This document shows, piece after piece, positions 18,013 through 29,611 of a stretch of 64,000 bases of DNA. The notes beneath the pieces were generated by a model. That model made no database searches and was not told where the DNA came from. It worked only from the letters and a program-made list of their open reading frames with translations. Where the stretch lies: assembly GCF_017826695.1 (NCBI RefSeq), contig NZ_JAFFZW010000001.1:558001-622000 (forward strand). Reading direction: 5' to 3'. Within the stretch, counting starts at the first letter, position 1; every line of letters starts with the position of its first letter. This stretch comes from Pseudomonas alliivorans (GTDB taxonomy: Bacteria; Pseudomonadota; Gammaproteobacteria; Pseudomonadales; Pseudomonadaceae). A program made the translations under genes and the position numbers.

Positions 18013-19107
18013 ATGTCTCTCACGCTGGAGCACGTCAGTCGCGCAGTCGATGGCCAACTATGGATCGACGACGCGTCCCTGAGCTTTGAGCCAGGATCCT
18101 TCAACGTTCTGCTGGGGCGAACCCTGTCAGGAAAAACCAGCCTGATGCGCCTGATGGCCGGGTTGGACAAACCGGACAGCGGGCGAGTGCTGATGAACGG
18201 GGTCGATGTCACCCATCGTCCGGTTCGCCTGCGCAACGTCTCGATGGTTTACCAACAGTTCATCAATTACCCGAGCATGACGGTATTCGAAAACATCGCT
18301 TCGCCGCTTCGTCAGGCGGGCATGTCCAGGGACGTTATCCACAGTCGCGTCCACGAAACCGCAAAAATGCTGCGCATCGAGAAGTTTCTGCAGCGCCATC
18401 CCCTTGAACTGTCCGGCGGCCAGCAGCAGCGCACCGCGATGGCCCGGGCGCTGGTCAAGGATGCCGAACTGATCCTGTTCGACGAGCCGCTGGTGAACCT
18501 GGATTACAAGCTGCGCGAAGAGCTGCGTCAGGAAATGCGTGAGCTGTTTGCCGCTCGCCATACCATCGCAATCTACGCCACCACCGAACCCAACGAGGCA
18601 CTGGCGCTGGGCGGTACGACTACCATCCTGCATGAAGGCCGGGTGGTGCAGAGTGGCAAGACACCTGAGGTCTACCACAAGCCGGCCACCGTTCTGGCTG
18701 CCGAGCTGTTCTCGGAACCGCCGATCAACCTGATGCCCGGCCGTATCGAAGGCAATGAAGTGAGCTTTGCCAGCTTCGTGCATTTCCCGCTCAACGTCGA
18801 CCTGCGTGCCATTGGCGATGGCGAGTACCGCTTCGGTGTGCGGCCCAGTCATTTGAGTCTGGTGCCGTCCAACGATGACGATCTGGAATTGGCGGTTACC
18901 GTGGAACTGGCCGAAATCAGCGGCTCGGAAACCTTCCTGCACGTGCGTAACGAGCTGTTCTCGCTGGTGCTGCATCTGCCGGGCGTGCACGCCTACGACG
19001 TGGATGCGCCGATCCGGGTGTATATCCCGACCCACAAACTTTTCGTGTTCGATCAGCAGGGCGGCCTTATCCAGGCGCCGGGCCTGCGCATGTCGAGGGT
19101 TGCCTGA
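18013..19107 (+). CDS. ABC transporter ATP-binding protein, GlpS type (glycerol-like uptake)
   Basis: This 364-residue ATPase belongs to the sugar/polyol importer group. Nucleotide-binding motifs: Walker A with a variant loop (GRTLSGKTSL instead of GxSGxGKST), signature LSGGQQQRTAMARAL and Walker B LILFDEPLVNLD. A C-terminal regulatory TOBE-like domain follows (about 285-350). The gene order matches glpSTPQUV of Rhizobium leguminosarum, a characterised glycerol ABC transporter, so this would be the first of two ATPases. The substrate is inferred from layout only. The gene overlaps the next by one base (TGATG). Confidence 0.85.
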   Translation: MSLTLEHVSRAVDGQLWIDDASLSFEPGSFNVLLGRTLSGKTSLMRLMAGLDKPDSGRVLMNGVDVTHRPVRLRNVSMVYQQFINYPSMTVFENIASPLRQAGMSRDVIHSRVHETAKMLRIEKFLQRHPLELSGGQQQRTAMARALVKDAELILFDEPLVNLDYKLREELRQEMRELFAARHTIAIYATTEPNEALALGGTTTILHEGRVVQSGKTPEVYHKPATVLAAELFSEPPINLMPGRIEGNEVSFASFVHFPLNVDLRAIGDGEYRFGVRPSHLSLVPSNDDDLELAVTVELAEISGSETFLHVRNELFSLVLHLPGVHAYDVDAPIRVYIPTHKLFVFDQQGGLIQAPGLRMSRVA

Positions 19108-20212
19108 TGGCCGAGATCCGATTGCAGAACCTGGCGCACAGTTACAGCGCCAACCCCGGGCCTGACGACTACGCGATTCGCGAGATGAGCCATATCTGGG
19201 AGCAGGGCGGAGCGTATGCGCTGCTCGGGCCTTCAGGGTGCGGCAAGTCGACTCTGCTCAACATTATTTCCGGCCTGCTGAGCCCGTCGCAGGGGCAAGT
19301 GCTGTTCGACTCCAAAGTGGTCAACGAGCTGCCGCCCGAGCACCGTAACATTGCTCAGGTTTTCCAGTTTCCGGTGATCTACGACACCATGACCGTGTTC
19401 GATAACCTGGCCTTTCCCCTGCGCAATCAGGGCATGGACAAAGCGCGGATTCTCGCCAAGGTCACTGAAATCGCCGATGTCCTCGACCTGCAGCCATTGC
19501 TGAAAAAGAAGGCCCGCAACCTGACGGCAGATGAAAAGCAGAAAGTGTCCATGGGGCGCGGGCTGGTGCGTGATGATGTTTCAGCCATTCTGTTCGACGA
19601 GCCGCTGACGGTTATCGACCCGCACCTGAAGTGGAAGCTGCGCCGCAAGCTCAAGCAGATTCACGAGCAATTCAACATCACCATGGTCTACGTCACCCAT
19701 GATCAGTTGGAAGCCTCGACCTTCGCCGACAAGATCGCGGTGATGTACGGCGGCCAGATCGTCCAGTTCGGCACCCCGCGTGAACTGTTCGAGAAGCCCC
19801 GGCACACCTTTGTCGGGTATTTCATCGGCAGTCCCGGCATGAATCTCATTGATGTGCAGCCGCAGGGTGACGGTGTCGGTTTTGGCGACGTTCACGTGCC
19901 GCTGTCCGGCCTGTTGCAGCAGTTGATCGCACGGACCTCGTTCACCAGCCTGAAAATCGGCATTCGTCCCGAGTTCGTTCATGTCTGGGACGGTCCCTAC
20001 GAGGAAGCGATGTGCGCCGAGGTGGTCTACGTCGAGGATCTGGGCACTTACAAGATTCTGACCCTGTCGCTGGCCGGGCAGAAGCTCAAGGTGCGCTTGC
20101 CTGAAGACAAACCGGTGCCCCAAGGCCAGGCGTGGATCAGCTTTCCTGCGCAGTGGCTGATGGTATATGCCGATGACTTCCTGCTTGAGTCCACTCCAGA
20201 GCGAGACCTGCC

Positions 20213-20216
<4 letters not shown>
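19107..20216 (+). CDS. ABC transporter ATP-binding protein, GlpT type (second ATPase)
   Basis: This 369-residue paralogue of the preceding gene has a canonical Walker A (GPSGCGKSTLL) but a degenerate signature (NLTADEKQKVSMGRGL in place of LSGGQ). Walker B is ILFDEPLTVIDP, followed by TMVYVTHDQLEA. Together the two ATPases make a heterodimer in which the first has the good signature and the second the good Walker A, so probably one composite ATP site is fully active (inference). A TOBE-like C-terminal domain is present. It overlaps the first permease gene by four bases. Confidence 0.85.
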
Positions 20217-21082
<866 letters not shown>

Positions 21083-21092
21083 GGGCCTGGTC

Positions 21093-21893
<801 letters not shown>

Positions 21894-21904
21894 GGAGACG
21901 AAAA

Positions 21905-22177
21905 ATGGAGTGGATGTCCTGGACACTGCCCACCGCGGCCTTCTTCGGCAGTATCGCCTTGCTGCTGGTGGGAATGACAGTATGGGAGCTGCGCTCGGCC
22001 AGTATCGAGCGTCGCGGGTTTCTGCCGATTGCCACCACGCGTGGCGACCGGCTGTTCATCGGGCTTTTGGGCAGTGCTTATCTGCATCTGATGGTGATCG
22101 GCGCGACCGACTGGAGTATCTGGGTCGCTTCGGGGGCCTCCCTGGTGTGGCTGTTGGTGGTGATGCGTTGGGGTTAG
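21905..22177 (+). CDS. DUF2160-like small membrane protein (GlpU position)
   Basis: The 90-residue protein has three predicted membrane helices (TAAFFGSIALLLVGMTVWEL, LFIGLLGSAYLHLMVIGAT and IWVASGASLVWLLVVMRWG). A small membrane protein of this kind is found between the permease and binding-protein genes in this transporter type and is called GlpU in Rhizobium. Its role is unknown; an accessory subunit of the transporter is possible. A GAGGAG-like ribosome site precedes the ATG. It is only 11 bases after the GlpQ-type permease gene. Confidence 0.75.
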   Translation: MEWMSWTLPTAAFFGSIALLLVGMTVWELRSASIERRGFLPIATTRGDRLFIGLLGSAYLHLMVIGATDWSIWVASGASLVWLLVVMRWG

Positions 22178-22261
22178 CGGACGGACGGGCGTCATTGCCC
22201 GCTCGAAGGCTGGCGGTATTCGAAAAGCGGGACTACATAAGAAGCAACTCTTGAGGTGTCT

Positions 22262-24034
22262 ATGTTCAATAAGAAAAACAAGCTGCAACATAGCGTGACG
22301 TTGGCAACCATGATCATGCTCAGCGGGTTGAGCGTTTCAGCCTGGGCGGATCAGTACGAGGATGCGGCAAAGAAGTGGGCGGCCAGCGAGTTCAAGCCGA
22401 CCACGCTTTCCGATGCCGAGCAGTTGAAAGAGCTTGAGTGGTTCATCAAGGCTGCCGAGCCGTTCCGTGGCATGGATATCAAGGTGGTGTCGGAAACCCT
22501 GACCACCCACGAATACGAGTCCAAGACCCTGGCCAAGGCGTTCACCGAGATCACCGGCATCAAGGTCACTCACGACCTGCTTCAGGAAGGCGACGTTATC
22601 GAGAAGCTGCAGACCGCCATGCAGTCCGACAAAAGCATCTATGACGGATGGGTCAACGACTCGGACCTGATCGGTACGCACTTCCGTTACGGTAAAGCGA
22701 TGTCGCTGACCGACCTGATGGCCAGTCCCGAGGGTGCGAAAGTCACTTCTCCTACACTGGACCTGAAGGATTTCATCGGGACTTCCTTCACCACGGCGCC
22801 AGACGGCAAGCTGTATCAGCTGCCCGACCAGCAGTTTGCCAACCTGTACTGGTTCCGCGCAGACTGGTTCGATCGCGAGGACCTGAAAAAACAATTCAAG
22901 GAGAAGTATGGCTATGAGCTGGGCGTCCCGGTGAACTGGTCGGCCTATGAAGACATCGCCAAATTCTTCAGCGAAGACGTAAAAACCATCGACGGCAAGA
23001 AAGTCTATGGCCACATGGATTACGGCAAGAAAGATCCATCGCTGGGCTGGCGCTTCACCGATGCCTGGTTCTCCATGGCCGGCAGCGGTGACAAGGGCCT
23101 GCCGAACGGCCTGCCTGTGGATGAGTGGGGTATTCGCGTTGAGGACTGCCATCCGGTCGGTTCCAGTATCACCCGTGGTGGCGACACCAACGGTCCTGCG
23201 GCCGTCTTCGCCACTCAGAAATATATCGACTGGCTGAAAGCCTACGCACCGCCTCAAGCGGCCGGCATGACCTTCTCCGAGTCGGGGCCTGTTCCGTCGC
23301 AGGGTGAGGTTGCGCAGCAGATTTTCTGGTACACCGCATTCACCGCCGACATGACCAAGCCCGGCCTGCCGGTGATGAATGCCGATGGCACGCCGAAATG
23401 GCGCATGGCGCCTTCGCCTAAAGGTCCGTACTGGAAAGAGGGCATGAAGCTGGGCTATCAGGACGTGGGTTCATGGACCTTCCTCAAGTCCACCGAAGAG
23501 AAAAAGCGTAACGCCGCCTGGCTCTATGCGCAGTTCGTGACGTCCAAGTCGGTGTCGCTGAAGAAAACCATCGTCGGCCTGACGCCGATCCGTGAGTCGG
23601 ACATCAACTCCAAGGAAATGACTGCGCTGGCACCCAAGCTGGGTGGTCTGGTCGAGTTCTATCGCAGCCCGGCCCGCGTGCAGTGGTCGCCAACCGGCAC
23701 CAACGTTCCTGACTATCCGAAGCTGGCCCAGTTGTGGTGGAGCCATGTGGCTGAAGCCGTGACTGGCGAAAAGACCGCTCAGGCTGCCCTGGACGGACTG
23801 GCCAAGGATCAGGATGCGATCATGACGCGCATCGAGCGCTCCAAGGTTCAGGACGCCAGCGGCTGTGCACCGAAGATGAACCCGGAAACCTCGGCTGAAG
23901 AGTGGTATTCCAAGGCTGAGAACAGCGGCGGCAAGTTCCTCGCACCCCAGCGCAAGCTGGCCAACGAGAAACCGAAGGGCGAAACCATTGCCTACTCCGA
24001 CCTGCTGAAAAGCTGGGAAGCCGCAAAGAAATAA
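22262..24034 (+). CDS. ABC transporter substrate-binding protein, GlpV type
   Basis: The 590-residue periplasmic protein begins with a signal peptide (NKKNKLQHSVTLATMIMLSG..., probable cleavage after SAWA). It belongs to the unusually large family-1 solute-binding proteins; E. coli UgpB is about 440 residues. That size fits GlpV of the Rhizobium glycerol transporter. ATG 22262 is five bases from GAGG; a GTG two codons upstream is in frame. It is the last gene of the operon and is closed by a strong terminator. High expression relative to the membrane genes would be expected. Confidence 0.85.
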   Translation: MFNKKNKLQHSVTLATMIMLSGLSVSAWADQYEDAAKKWAASEFKPTTLSDAEQLKELEWFIKAAEPFRGMDIKVVSETLTTHEYESKTLAKAFTEITGIKVTHDLLQEGDVIEKLQTAMQSDKSIYDGWVNDSDLIGTHFRYGKAMSLTDLMASPEGAKVTSPTLDLKDFIGTSFTTAPDGKLYQLPDQQFANLYWFRADWFDREDLKKQFKEKYGYELGVPVNWSAYEDIAKFFSEDVKTIDGKKVYGHMDYGKKDPSLGWRFTDAWFSMAGSGDKGLPNGLPVDEWGIRVEDCHPVGSSITRGGDTNGPAAVFATQKYIDWLKAYAPPQAAGMTFSESGPVPSQGEVAQQIFWYTAFTADMTKPGLPVMNADGTPKWRMAPSPKGPYWKEGMKLGYQDVGSWTFLKSTEEKKRNAAWLYAQFVTSKSVSLKKTIVGLTPIRESDINSKEMTALAPKLGGLVEFYRSPARVQWSPTGTNVPDYPKLAQLWWSHVAEAVTGEKTAQAALDGLAKDQDAIMTRIERSKVQDASGCAPKMNPETSAEEWYSKAENSGGKFLAPQRKLANEKPKGETIAYSDLLKSWEAAKK

Positions 24035-24049
24035 GCGTTTTGGAAGTGT

Positions 24050-24082
24050 AAAAAAACGGCACCCCGGGGTGCCGTTTTTTTT
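24050..24082. terminator. Bidirectional intrinsic terminator
   Basis: A perfect palindrome with stem ACGGCACC/GGTGCCGT, flanked by an A-tract and a T-tract, stops both the ABC operon and the convergent folD. Confidence 0.92.
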
Positions 24083-24099
24083 GCTGCTGAAACGCTGTA

Positions 24100-24954
24100 T
24101 CAGCCGTGCAGCGTCTCGGCTGCGTACAGGGTGTTTTCCAGCAGGCAGGCGCGGGTCATGGGGCCGACGCCGCCTGGGACTGGAGTGATCCAGCCAGCGC
24201 GGGGCAGGGCGGTTTCATAGACCACGTCGCCGACGAGCTTGCCATCCGCCTGACGGTTGATGCCGACATCGATCACGATGGCGCCAGGCTTGATCCACTC
24301 GCCTTTTACAAGGCCGGGCTTGCCAGCGGCCACCACGACCAGATCGGCGCGACCTACATGGCCGGCCAGATCCTTGGTGAAACGATGCGTCACCGTAACG
24401 GTGCAGCCACCCAGCAACAACTCCATCGCCATCGGACGACCGACGATGTTGGAGGCACCGACCACCACTGCGTCCATCCCGTACAGATCAACACCGGTAC
24501 TTTCCAGCAGGGTCATGATGCCTTTGGGCGTGCACGGACGCAGCAGGGGAATACGCTGAGCCAGACGGCCGACATTATAAGGATGGAAGCCATCCACATC
24601 CTTGTCGGGGCGGATGCGCTCCAGCAGCAGCGAAGCGTCCAGATGCTCGGGCAGAGGCAGTTGCAGCAGGATGCCGTCGACGGCAGCGTCTTCGTTGAGG
24701 CGATCGATCAGTTCGGTCAGCGCAACCTGAGTGGTGTCTGCGGGCAGGTCATAGGCCTGGGAGATGAAGCCGACTTCCTCGCAGTCCTTGCGCTTGTGGG
24801 AGACATACACCTGGGAGGCGGGGTCGCTGCCCACCAGAATCACCGCGAGGCCCGGCGTACGCAGGCCTTGCTGGCTACGTTCGGCGACACGTTTGGCGAT
24901 CTGCTGGCGCAGGCTGGCGGCGATCGCTTTGCCGTCGATTAGTTTTGCAGTCAT
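24100..24954 (-). CDS. folD: Bifunctional methylenetetrahydrofolate dehydrogenase/cyclohydrolase FolD
   Basis: The 284-residue enzyme interconverts 5,10-methylene-, methenyl- and 10-formyl-tetrahydrofolate using NADP. Catalytic Tyr and Lys lie in [15 protein letters not shown], the second signature is [13 protein letters not shown], and the nucleotide-binding part shows [18 protein letters not shown] and [18 protein letters not shown]. The length is normal (E. coli 288). It stands alone and converges on the ABC operon. Confidence 0.96.
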   Translation of the reverse strand: MTAKLIDGKAIAASLRQQIAKRVAERSQQGLRTPGLAVILVGSDPASQVYVSHKRKDCEEVGFISQAYDLPADTTQVALTELIDRLNEDAAVDGILLQLPLPEHLDASLLLERIRPDKDVDGFHPYNVGRLAQRIPLLRPCTPKGIMTLLESTGVDLYGMDAVVVGASNIVGRPMAMELLLGGCTVTVTHRFTKDLAGHVGRADLVVVAAGKPGLVKGEWIKPGAIVIDVGINRQADGKLVGDVVYETALPRAGWITPVPGGVGPMTRACLLENTLYAAETLHG

Positions 24955-25085
24955 GACGCGTGATTAACCATCGAGAGGAAATAAAATGAGCGCGCATTCT
25001 CGCATGACATGGCGCGAGGGCAAAGACGCTTGGTCAGCATATTCCGCTAACCCCTTTATCTAACTGAATTTTTTTCAAAAAAGAG

Positions 25086-25112
25086 TTGACGCTCTCAGGG
25101 AGCGTCTATAAG
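25086..25112 (+). promoter_or_regulatory. Probable promoter of the tRNA cluster
   Basis: TTGACG (25086-25091) and TATAAG (25107-25112) are 15 bases apart and are followed by a GC-containing start region. The spacer includes the palindrome GACGCTC/GAGCGTC. It lies about 140 bases ahead of tRNA-Arg. Confidence 0.5.
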
Positions 25113-25249
25113 ATTCGTCGCACTTGCCGGGCAGAGCCCAGCACTGGTTAAGCTAGCACTGGTTGATTAGGTCAGGCAGAGTTGCAAATCAGCTCGGTGT
25201 GATTGAAAGCCTTTTAATTTGTGATCGTAAAAGAATACAGATTATATAA

Positions 25250-25326
25250 GTGCCCGTAGCTCAGCTGGATAGAGCATCCGCCTTCTAAGCGGATGGTCGC
25301 AGGTTCGAGTCCTGCCGGGTGCGCCA
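25250..25326 (+). tRNA. tRNA-Arg (anticodon TCT)
   Basis: The cloverleaf is complete: acceptor stem GTGCCCG/CGGGTGC with two G-T pairs, a D-arm, anticodon loop CTTCTAA giving TCT, and T-arm GGTTCGAGTCC. The 3' CCA is encoded. It reads the rare AGA/AGG codons. Confidence 0.95.
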
Positions 25327-25379
25327 TTCAAGGCAGCTTTGGCACAGCAAGTAAAGATGTACTGGTCACACGCAATATG

Positions 25380-25455
25380 GTGGGCGTAGCTCAGTTGGTA
25401 GAGCACAGGATTGTGACTCCTGTTGTCGAGGGTTCGATCCCCTTCGTCCACCCCA
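25380..25455 (+). tRNA. tRNA-His (anticodon GTG)
   Basis: The acceptor stem is GTGGGCG/CGTCCAC, the anticodon loop TTGTGAC gives GTG, and T-arm GGTTCGATCC and CCA are encoded. The base before the acceptor (25379) is G, opposite discriminator C, the special extra G-1 pair of histidine tRNAs. Confidence 0.95.
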
Positions 25456-25512
25456 TATTAAGAAAGGCGCCAGGTTTACTAATCTGGCGCCTTTGCTTTA
25501 AAAGCTTGTAGC

Positions 25513-25597
25513 GCGGATGTGGTGGAATTGGTAGACACACTGGATTTAGGTTCCAGCGCCGAAAGGTGTGAGAGTTCGAGTCTCTCCGTCCGCACCA
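25513..25597 (+). tRNA. tRNA-Leu (anticodon TAG)
   Basis: This is an 85-base class II tRNA with a long variable arm. The acceptor is GCGGATG with 3' CGTCCGC, the anticodon loop carries TAG in GGATTTAGGTTCC, the T-arm has GTTCGAGTC, and CCA is encoded. Confidence 0.95.
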
Positions 25598-25635
25598 AGA
25601 TACAAACAGCCTGAGTGGAAACACTTCGGTTGCAA

Positions 25636-25663
25636 TAAAAAGCCGCCTAGTGCGGCTTTTTTT
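25636..25663 (+). terminator. Intrinsic terminator after the tRNA cluster
   Basis: The stem AAAAAGCCGC/GCGGCTTTTT with a short loop and T-run lies 39 bases after tRNA-Leu. Confidence 0.88.
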
Positions 25664-25969
25664 GTTTCAGCGTATTGGTTTTACCGTTTCGCTGGTCCGA
25701 AGGCCTGCTGCCGTCGGTCGAGTGAGGCGCGCTACGCGGATGGAGTCGGTAGTGGTCCGGTGCACAGGCTTCCTTATATAGAGGCCGTGCCAGACGCATC
25801 GCCAGCAGTGTGAGTCCTCTGTGGTTCGTGCTCGTCGGCGGACCGATTCCCTCCTCTTAAACCGCCCTTTTTCAGTAGGGTGACTTCTTGAGTTTGACCC
25901 ACTAGAATGCATGCCCTTGATTCTGGGGTCGGAAACGGCCGGCTAACGTCTGTGCAACGAGGAATATCC
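25664..25969 (+). other. tRNA-Leu to tig intergenic region
   Basis: No gene is seen in these 306 bases. A possible tig promoter is GTGACT, 17 bases, then TAGAAT (25903-25908), which would start transcription about 55 bases before the tig ATG. Nothing else of note was found. Confidence 0.4.
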
Positions 25970-27280
25970 ATGCAAGTTTCTGTTGAAAATACTTCCGCTC
26001 TTGAGCGCCGCATGACCATTGGCGTGCCTGCCGAACGCATCGAGACTGAAGTCAACAAGCGTCTGCAGCAGACCGCACGTAAAGCCAAGATCCCGGGCTT
26101 CCGCCCTGGCAAAGTGCCTATGAGCGTGATCCGCCAGCGTTACGAAGACGGCGCGCGTCAGGAAGCGCTGGGCGATCTGATTCAGGCTACTTTCTACGAA
26201 GCTGTCGTTGAGCAGAAGCTCAACCCGGCTGGCGCACCTGCTGTGGAGCCTAAATCCTTCGAAAAAGGCAAGGATCTGGAATACGTGGCGACTTTCGAAG
26301 TCTTCCCGGAATTCACCGTTGCCGGTTTCGACAGCATTGCTGTAGAGCGTCTGTCTGCCGACGTGGCTGACAGCGATCTGGACAACATGCTGGAAGTGCT
26401 GCGCAAGCAGAACGTTCGTTTTGAAGAGACCGATCGTGCCGCTCAGAACGAAGATCAGCTGAACATCGATTTCGTGGGCAAGGTCGACGGCGAAGCATTC
26501 GCTGGCGGTTCTGCCACTGGTACCCAGCTGGTTCTGGGTTCCGGCCGCATGATCCCTGGCTTCGAAGACGGTCTGGTTGGCGCCAAGGCCGGTGAAGAGC
26601 GCGTTCTGAACGTGACCTTCCCTGAGGATTACCAGAACCTGGAGCTGGCCGGCAAGGCTGCCGAGTTCACTGTTACCGTCAACACCGTTTCCGAGCCAAA
26701 GCTGCCTGAGCTGAACGAAGAGTTCTTCAAGCAGTTCGGTATCAAGGAAACCGGCATCGACGGTTTCCGCGCCGAAGTTCGCAAGAACATGGAGCGTGAG
26801 CTGCGTCAGGCGATCAAATCCAAGGTCAAGAATCAGGTAATGGACGGTCTGCTGGCCTCCAACCCGATCGAAGTGCCTAAAGCGCTGCTGGAAAACGAAG
26901 TCAACCGTCTGCGCGTTCAAGCGGTTCAGCAGTTTGGTGGCAACATCAAGCCTGACCAACTGCCGGCCGAGCTGTTCGAAGAGCAGGCCAAGCGCCGCGT
27001 CGAGCTGGGCCTGATCGTTGCTGAAGTGGTCAAGCAGTTCGACCTCAAGCCTGACGATGCCCGCGTTCGTGATCTGATCCAGGAAATGGCCTCGGCCTAC
27101 CAGGAGCCGGAGCAGGTTGTGGCCTGGTACTACAAGAACGAGCAGCAAATGAACGAAGTACGTTCTGTTGTGCTTGAAGAGCAAGTTGTAGATACTGTTT
27201 TGCAGAAAGCTAGCGTGACCGACAAATCGGTCTCCTACGAAGAAGCTGTCAAGCCGGTGGAAGCTCCAAAAGCCGACTGA
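25970..27280 (+). CDS. tig: Trigger factor
   Basis: This 436-residue ribosome-associated chaperone and prolyl isomerase binds nascent chains at the exit tunnel. The N-terminal ribosome-binding signature is [17 protein letters not shown] (residues about 44-60). The FKBP-like isomerase domain contains [16 protein letters not shown] and [20 protein letters not shown], and the C-terminal substrate-cradle domain follows. ATG 25970 has AACGAGGAA upstream; in-frame sequence back to 25907 is not family-like. It is followed by clpP and clpX, the conserved proteostasis cluster. Confidence 0.96.
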   Translation: MQVSVENTSALERRMTIGVPAERIETEVNKRLQQTARKAKIPGFRPGKVPMSVIRQRYEDGARQEALGDLIQATFYEAVVEQKLNPAGAPAVEPKSFEKGKDLEYVATFEVFPEFTVAGFDSIAVERLSADVADSDLDNMLEVLRKQNVRFEETDRAAQNEDQLNIDFVGKVDGEAFAGGSATGTQLVLGSGRMIPGFEDGLVGAKAGEERVLNVTFPEDYQNLELAGKAAEFTVTVNTVSEPKLPELNEEFFKQFGIKETGIDGFRAEVRKNMERELRQAIKSKVKNQVMDGLLASNPIEVPKALLENEVNRLRVQAVQQFGGNIKPDQLPAELFEEQAKRRVELGLIVAEVVKQFDLKPDDARVRDLIQEMASAYQEPEQVVAWYYKNEQQMNEVRSVVLEEQVVDTVLQKASVTDKSVSYEEAVKPVEAPKAD

Positions 27281-27304
27281 TTTCTCTTTTCGTTCGAAAA
27301 CACC

Positions 27305-27332
27305 CACAAGCCAGCCTTCGCGCTGGCTTGTG
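27305..27332 (+). terminator. tig-clpP intergenic hairpin
   Basis: CACAAGCCAGC and its exact complement flank a six-base loop 24 bases after tig. No T-run follows, so it may attenuate or protect the tig message rather than fully terminate. Confidence 0.5.
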
Positions 27333-27371
27333 CGTATTCAAGACTCGACTATTTGGGAGTGAATGCAGGAC

Positions 27372-28013
27372 ATGTCCCGCAATTCTTATATTCAGCAGAA
27401 CTCTGACATCCAGGCCGCTGGCGGCCTGGTCCCGATGGTTATCGAGCAGTCCGCCCGTGGCGAACGCGCCTATGACATCTATTCGCGCCTTCTCAAGGAG
27501 CGGGTGATCTTTATGGTTGGTCCGGTAGAGGACTACATGGCCAACCTTATCGCGGCGCAACTGCTCTTCCTGGAAGCGGAAAACCCGGACAAGGATATCC
27601 ATCTCTACATCAACTCACCGGGCGGTTCGGTGACTGCAGGCATGTCGATCTACGACACCATGCAGTTCATCAAGCCTGACGTGTCGACCATCTGTATCGG
27701 TCAGGCGTGCAGCATGGGTGCGTTCCTGCTGGCTGGCGGTGCAGAGGGCAAGCGTCACTGCCTGCCAAACTCGCGCATGATGATTCACCAGCCATTGGGC
27801 GGTTTCCAGGGGCAGGCGTCGGACATCGACATCCATGCCAAGGAAATCCTGCACATTCGTCACCGCCTGAACTCGTTGCTGGCGCATCACACCGGCCAGA
27901 GCCTCGAGACCATCGAGCGCGACACCGAGCGTGACAACTTCATGAGCGCAGAGCGTGCGGCTGAGTACGGCCTTATCGACTCGGTGATCAACAAGCGTCA
28001 AATGCCTGCCTAA
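27372..28013 (+). CDS. clpP: ATP-dependent Clp protease proteolytic subunit
   Basis: This 213-residue serine peptidase assembles into two heptameric rings and degrades substrates delivered by ClpX or ClpA. The catalytic serine lies in [11 protein letters not shown], the histidine in [11 protein letters not shown] and the aspartate in [11 protein letters not shown]. The start is taken at ATG 27372 (SRNSYIQQ follows), where Pseudomonas ClpP proteins begin; ATG 27363 three codons earlier is an alternative with GGGAG close upstream. It is the first gene of the clpP-clpX pair. Confidence 0.95.
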
Positions 28014-28120
28014 GCACCTCAAAATGTAGGGGGTCGGTGCTACCGACCGCCTGCGGACTTGAAAAAGCCCGCAATAGCCTTCATCTTGTGTTGCAAGCCT
28101 ATCGGATTTGGATCGATCGA

Positions 28121-29404
28121 ATGACTGACACCCGCAACGGCGAGGACAACGGCAAACTGCTCTATTGCTCCTTCTGTGGCAAAAGCCAGCATGAAGTGCG
28201 CAAATTGATTGCCGGCCCCTCGGTCTTTATCTGCGACGAGTGCGTCGACCTGTGCAATGACATCATCCGTGAGGAGGTGCAGGAAGCACAGGCCGAAAGC
28301 AGCGCGCATAAATTGCCTTCGCCCAAAGAAATCAGCGGCATCCTTGATCAGTACGTGATTGGTCAGGAGCGTGCCAAAAAGGTTCTCGCAGTAGCGGTGT
28401 ATAACCACTACAAGCGCCTGAACCAGCGCGACAAGAAAAACGACGATGTGGAACTGGGCAAGAGCAACATCCTGCTGATCGGCCCTACGGGTTCCGGCAA
28501 GACGCTGCTGGCCGAAACACTGGCCCGCCTGCTCAATGTACCGTTCACCATCGCCGACGCCACCACCCTGACCGAAGCCGGTTATGTGGGTGAGGACGTG
28601 GAAAATATTATTCAGAAGCTGTTGCAGAAATGTGATTACGACGTAGAAAAGGCCCAGATGGGTATCGTCTACATCGATGAAATCGACAAGATTTCGCGCA
28701 AATCCGACAACCCTTCGATCACGCGTGACGTTTCCGGTGAAGGCGTGCAGCAAGCCTTGCTGAAACTGATCGAAGGCACGGTGGCTTCGGTTCCGCCTCA
28801 GGGTGGCCGCAAGCATCCACAGCAGGAATTCCTGCAGGTGGACACGCGCAACATTCTGTTTATCTGCGGTGGCGCCTTCTCGGGCCTCGAAAAGGTCATT
28901 CAGAACCGCTCCACTCGCGGCGGCATCGGTTTCAACGCCGAAGTCCGCAGTAAGGAGGAGGGCAAGAAGGTGGGCGAATCCCTGCGTGAAGTCGAGCCTG
29001 ACGATCTGGTCAAGTTCGGTCTGATCCCTGAATTCGTAGGCCGTCTGCCGGTTCTGGCAACGCTTGACGAGCTGGACGAGGCTGCGTTGATGCAGATTCT
29101 CACCGAGCCGAAGAACGCACTGACCAAGCAGTACGCCAAGCTGTTCGAAATGGAAGGTGTGGACCTCGAATTCCGCACCGATGCGTTGAAATCGGTTGCC
29201 CGTCGTGCGCTGGAGCGCAAGACCGGTGCCCGTGGTCTGCGCTCGATCCTGGAAGGCGTGTTGCTCGACACCATGTACGAAATCCCGTCGCAGAGCGACG
29301 TGAGCAAGGTGGTGATCGACGAGAGCGTGATCGACGGTTCTTCCAAGCCGCTGCTGATCTACGAAAACAGCGAGCCGCCTGCAAAGGTTGCTCCTGACGT
29401 GTAA
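28121..29404 (+). CDS. clpX: ATP-dependent Clp protease ATP-binding subunit ClpX
   Basis: This 427-residue hexameric AAA+ unfoldase works for ClpP. The N-terminal zinc-binding domain has CSFCGKS and CDECVDLC. Walker A is GPTGSGKT, Walker [11 protein letters not shown], the pore loop GYVGED, and the ClpP-docking IGF loop is seen in [10 protein letters not shown]. The sensor 2 arginine region [18 protein letters not shown] is present. ATG 28121 places the zinc domain at the N-terminus as in the family. A terminator follows the stop. Confidence 0.97.
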   Translation: MTDTRNGEDNGKLLYCSFCGKSQHEVRKLIAGPSVFICDECVDLCNDIIREEVQEAQAESSAHKLPSPKEISGILDQYVIGQERAKKVLAVAVYNHYKRLNQRDKKNDDVELGKSNILLIGPTGSGKTLLAETLARLLNVPFTIADATTLTEAGYVGEDVENIIQKLLQKCDYDVEKAQMGIVYIDEIDKISRKSDNPSITRDVSGEGVQQALLKLIEGTVASVPPQGGRKHPQQEFLQVDTRNILFICGGAFSGLEKVIQNRSTRGGIGFNAEVRSKEEGKKVGESLREVEPDDLVKFGLIPEFVGRLPVLATLDELDEAALMQILTEPKNALTKQYAKLFEMEGVDLEFRTDALKSVARRALERKTGARGLRSILEGVLLDTMYEIPSQSDVSKVVIDESVIDGSSKPLLIYENSEPPAKVAPDV

Positions 29405-29434
29405 CGACACTGTCGTAACACGTGAAGAGACACG

Positions 29435-29460
29435 AAAGGGGGCCTTCAGGGTCCCCTTTT
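29435..29460 (+). terminator. Intrinsic terminator after clpX
   Basis: The stem AAAGGGG/CCCCTTT with a short imperfect top and T-run lies 30 bases after the clpX stop, separating it from lon. Confidence 0.75.
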
Positions 29461-29526
29461 GCATTTTCAGCGCTCCCGTTCGTCCTGTAGAAGAGGGCGA
29501 ACCTGAGAGGGCCGCAGCCCATGGGG

Positions 29527-29553
29527 CTTGTTTTTTTTGAACACTACCCCCAT
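29527..29553 (+). promoter_or_regulatory. Sigma-32-like heat-shock promoter of lon
   Basis: CTTGTT (29527-29532), a 15-base spacer and CCCCAT (29548-29553, followed by CTT) resemble the RpoH consensus CTTGAA-N13-15-CCCCATnT. It lies about 60 bases ahead of the lon ATG. Lon is a known heat-shock gene, which supports the call. Confidence 0.6.
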
Positions 29554-29611
29554 CTTGGCTTCAAGCTAATTCCATCTGTCCCGGCCGTCTGGCCGCTGTA
29601 GAGGCGAAATC

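Noticed and set aside
28040..29464. 474-codon minus-strand frame over clpX
   Set aside because: It is antisense to ClpX with all its motifs intact, has no ribosome site, and runs through the clpX terminator.
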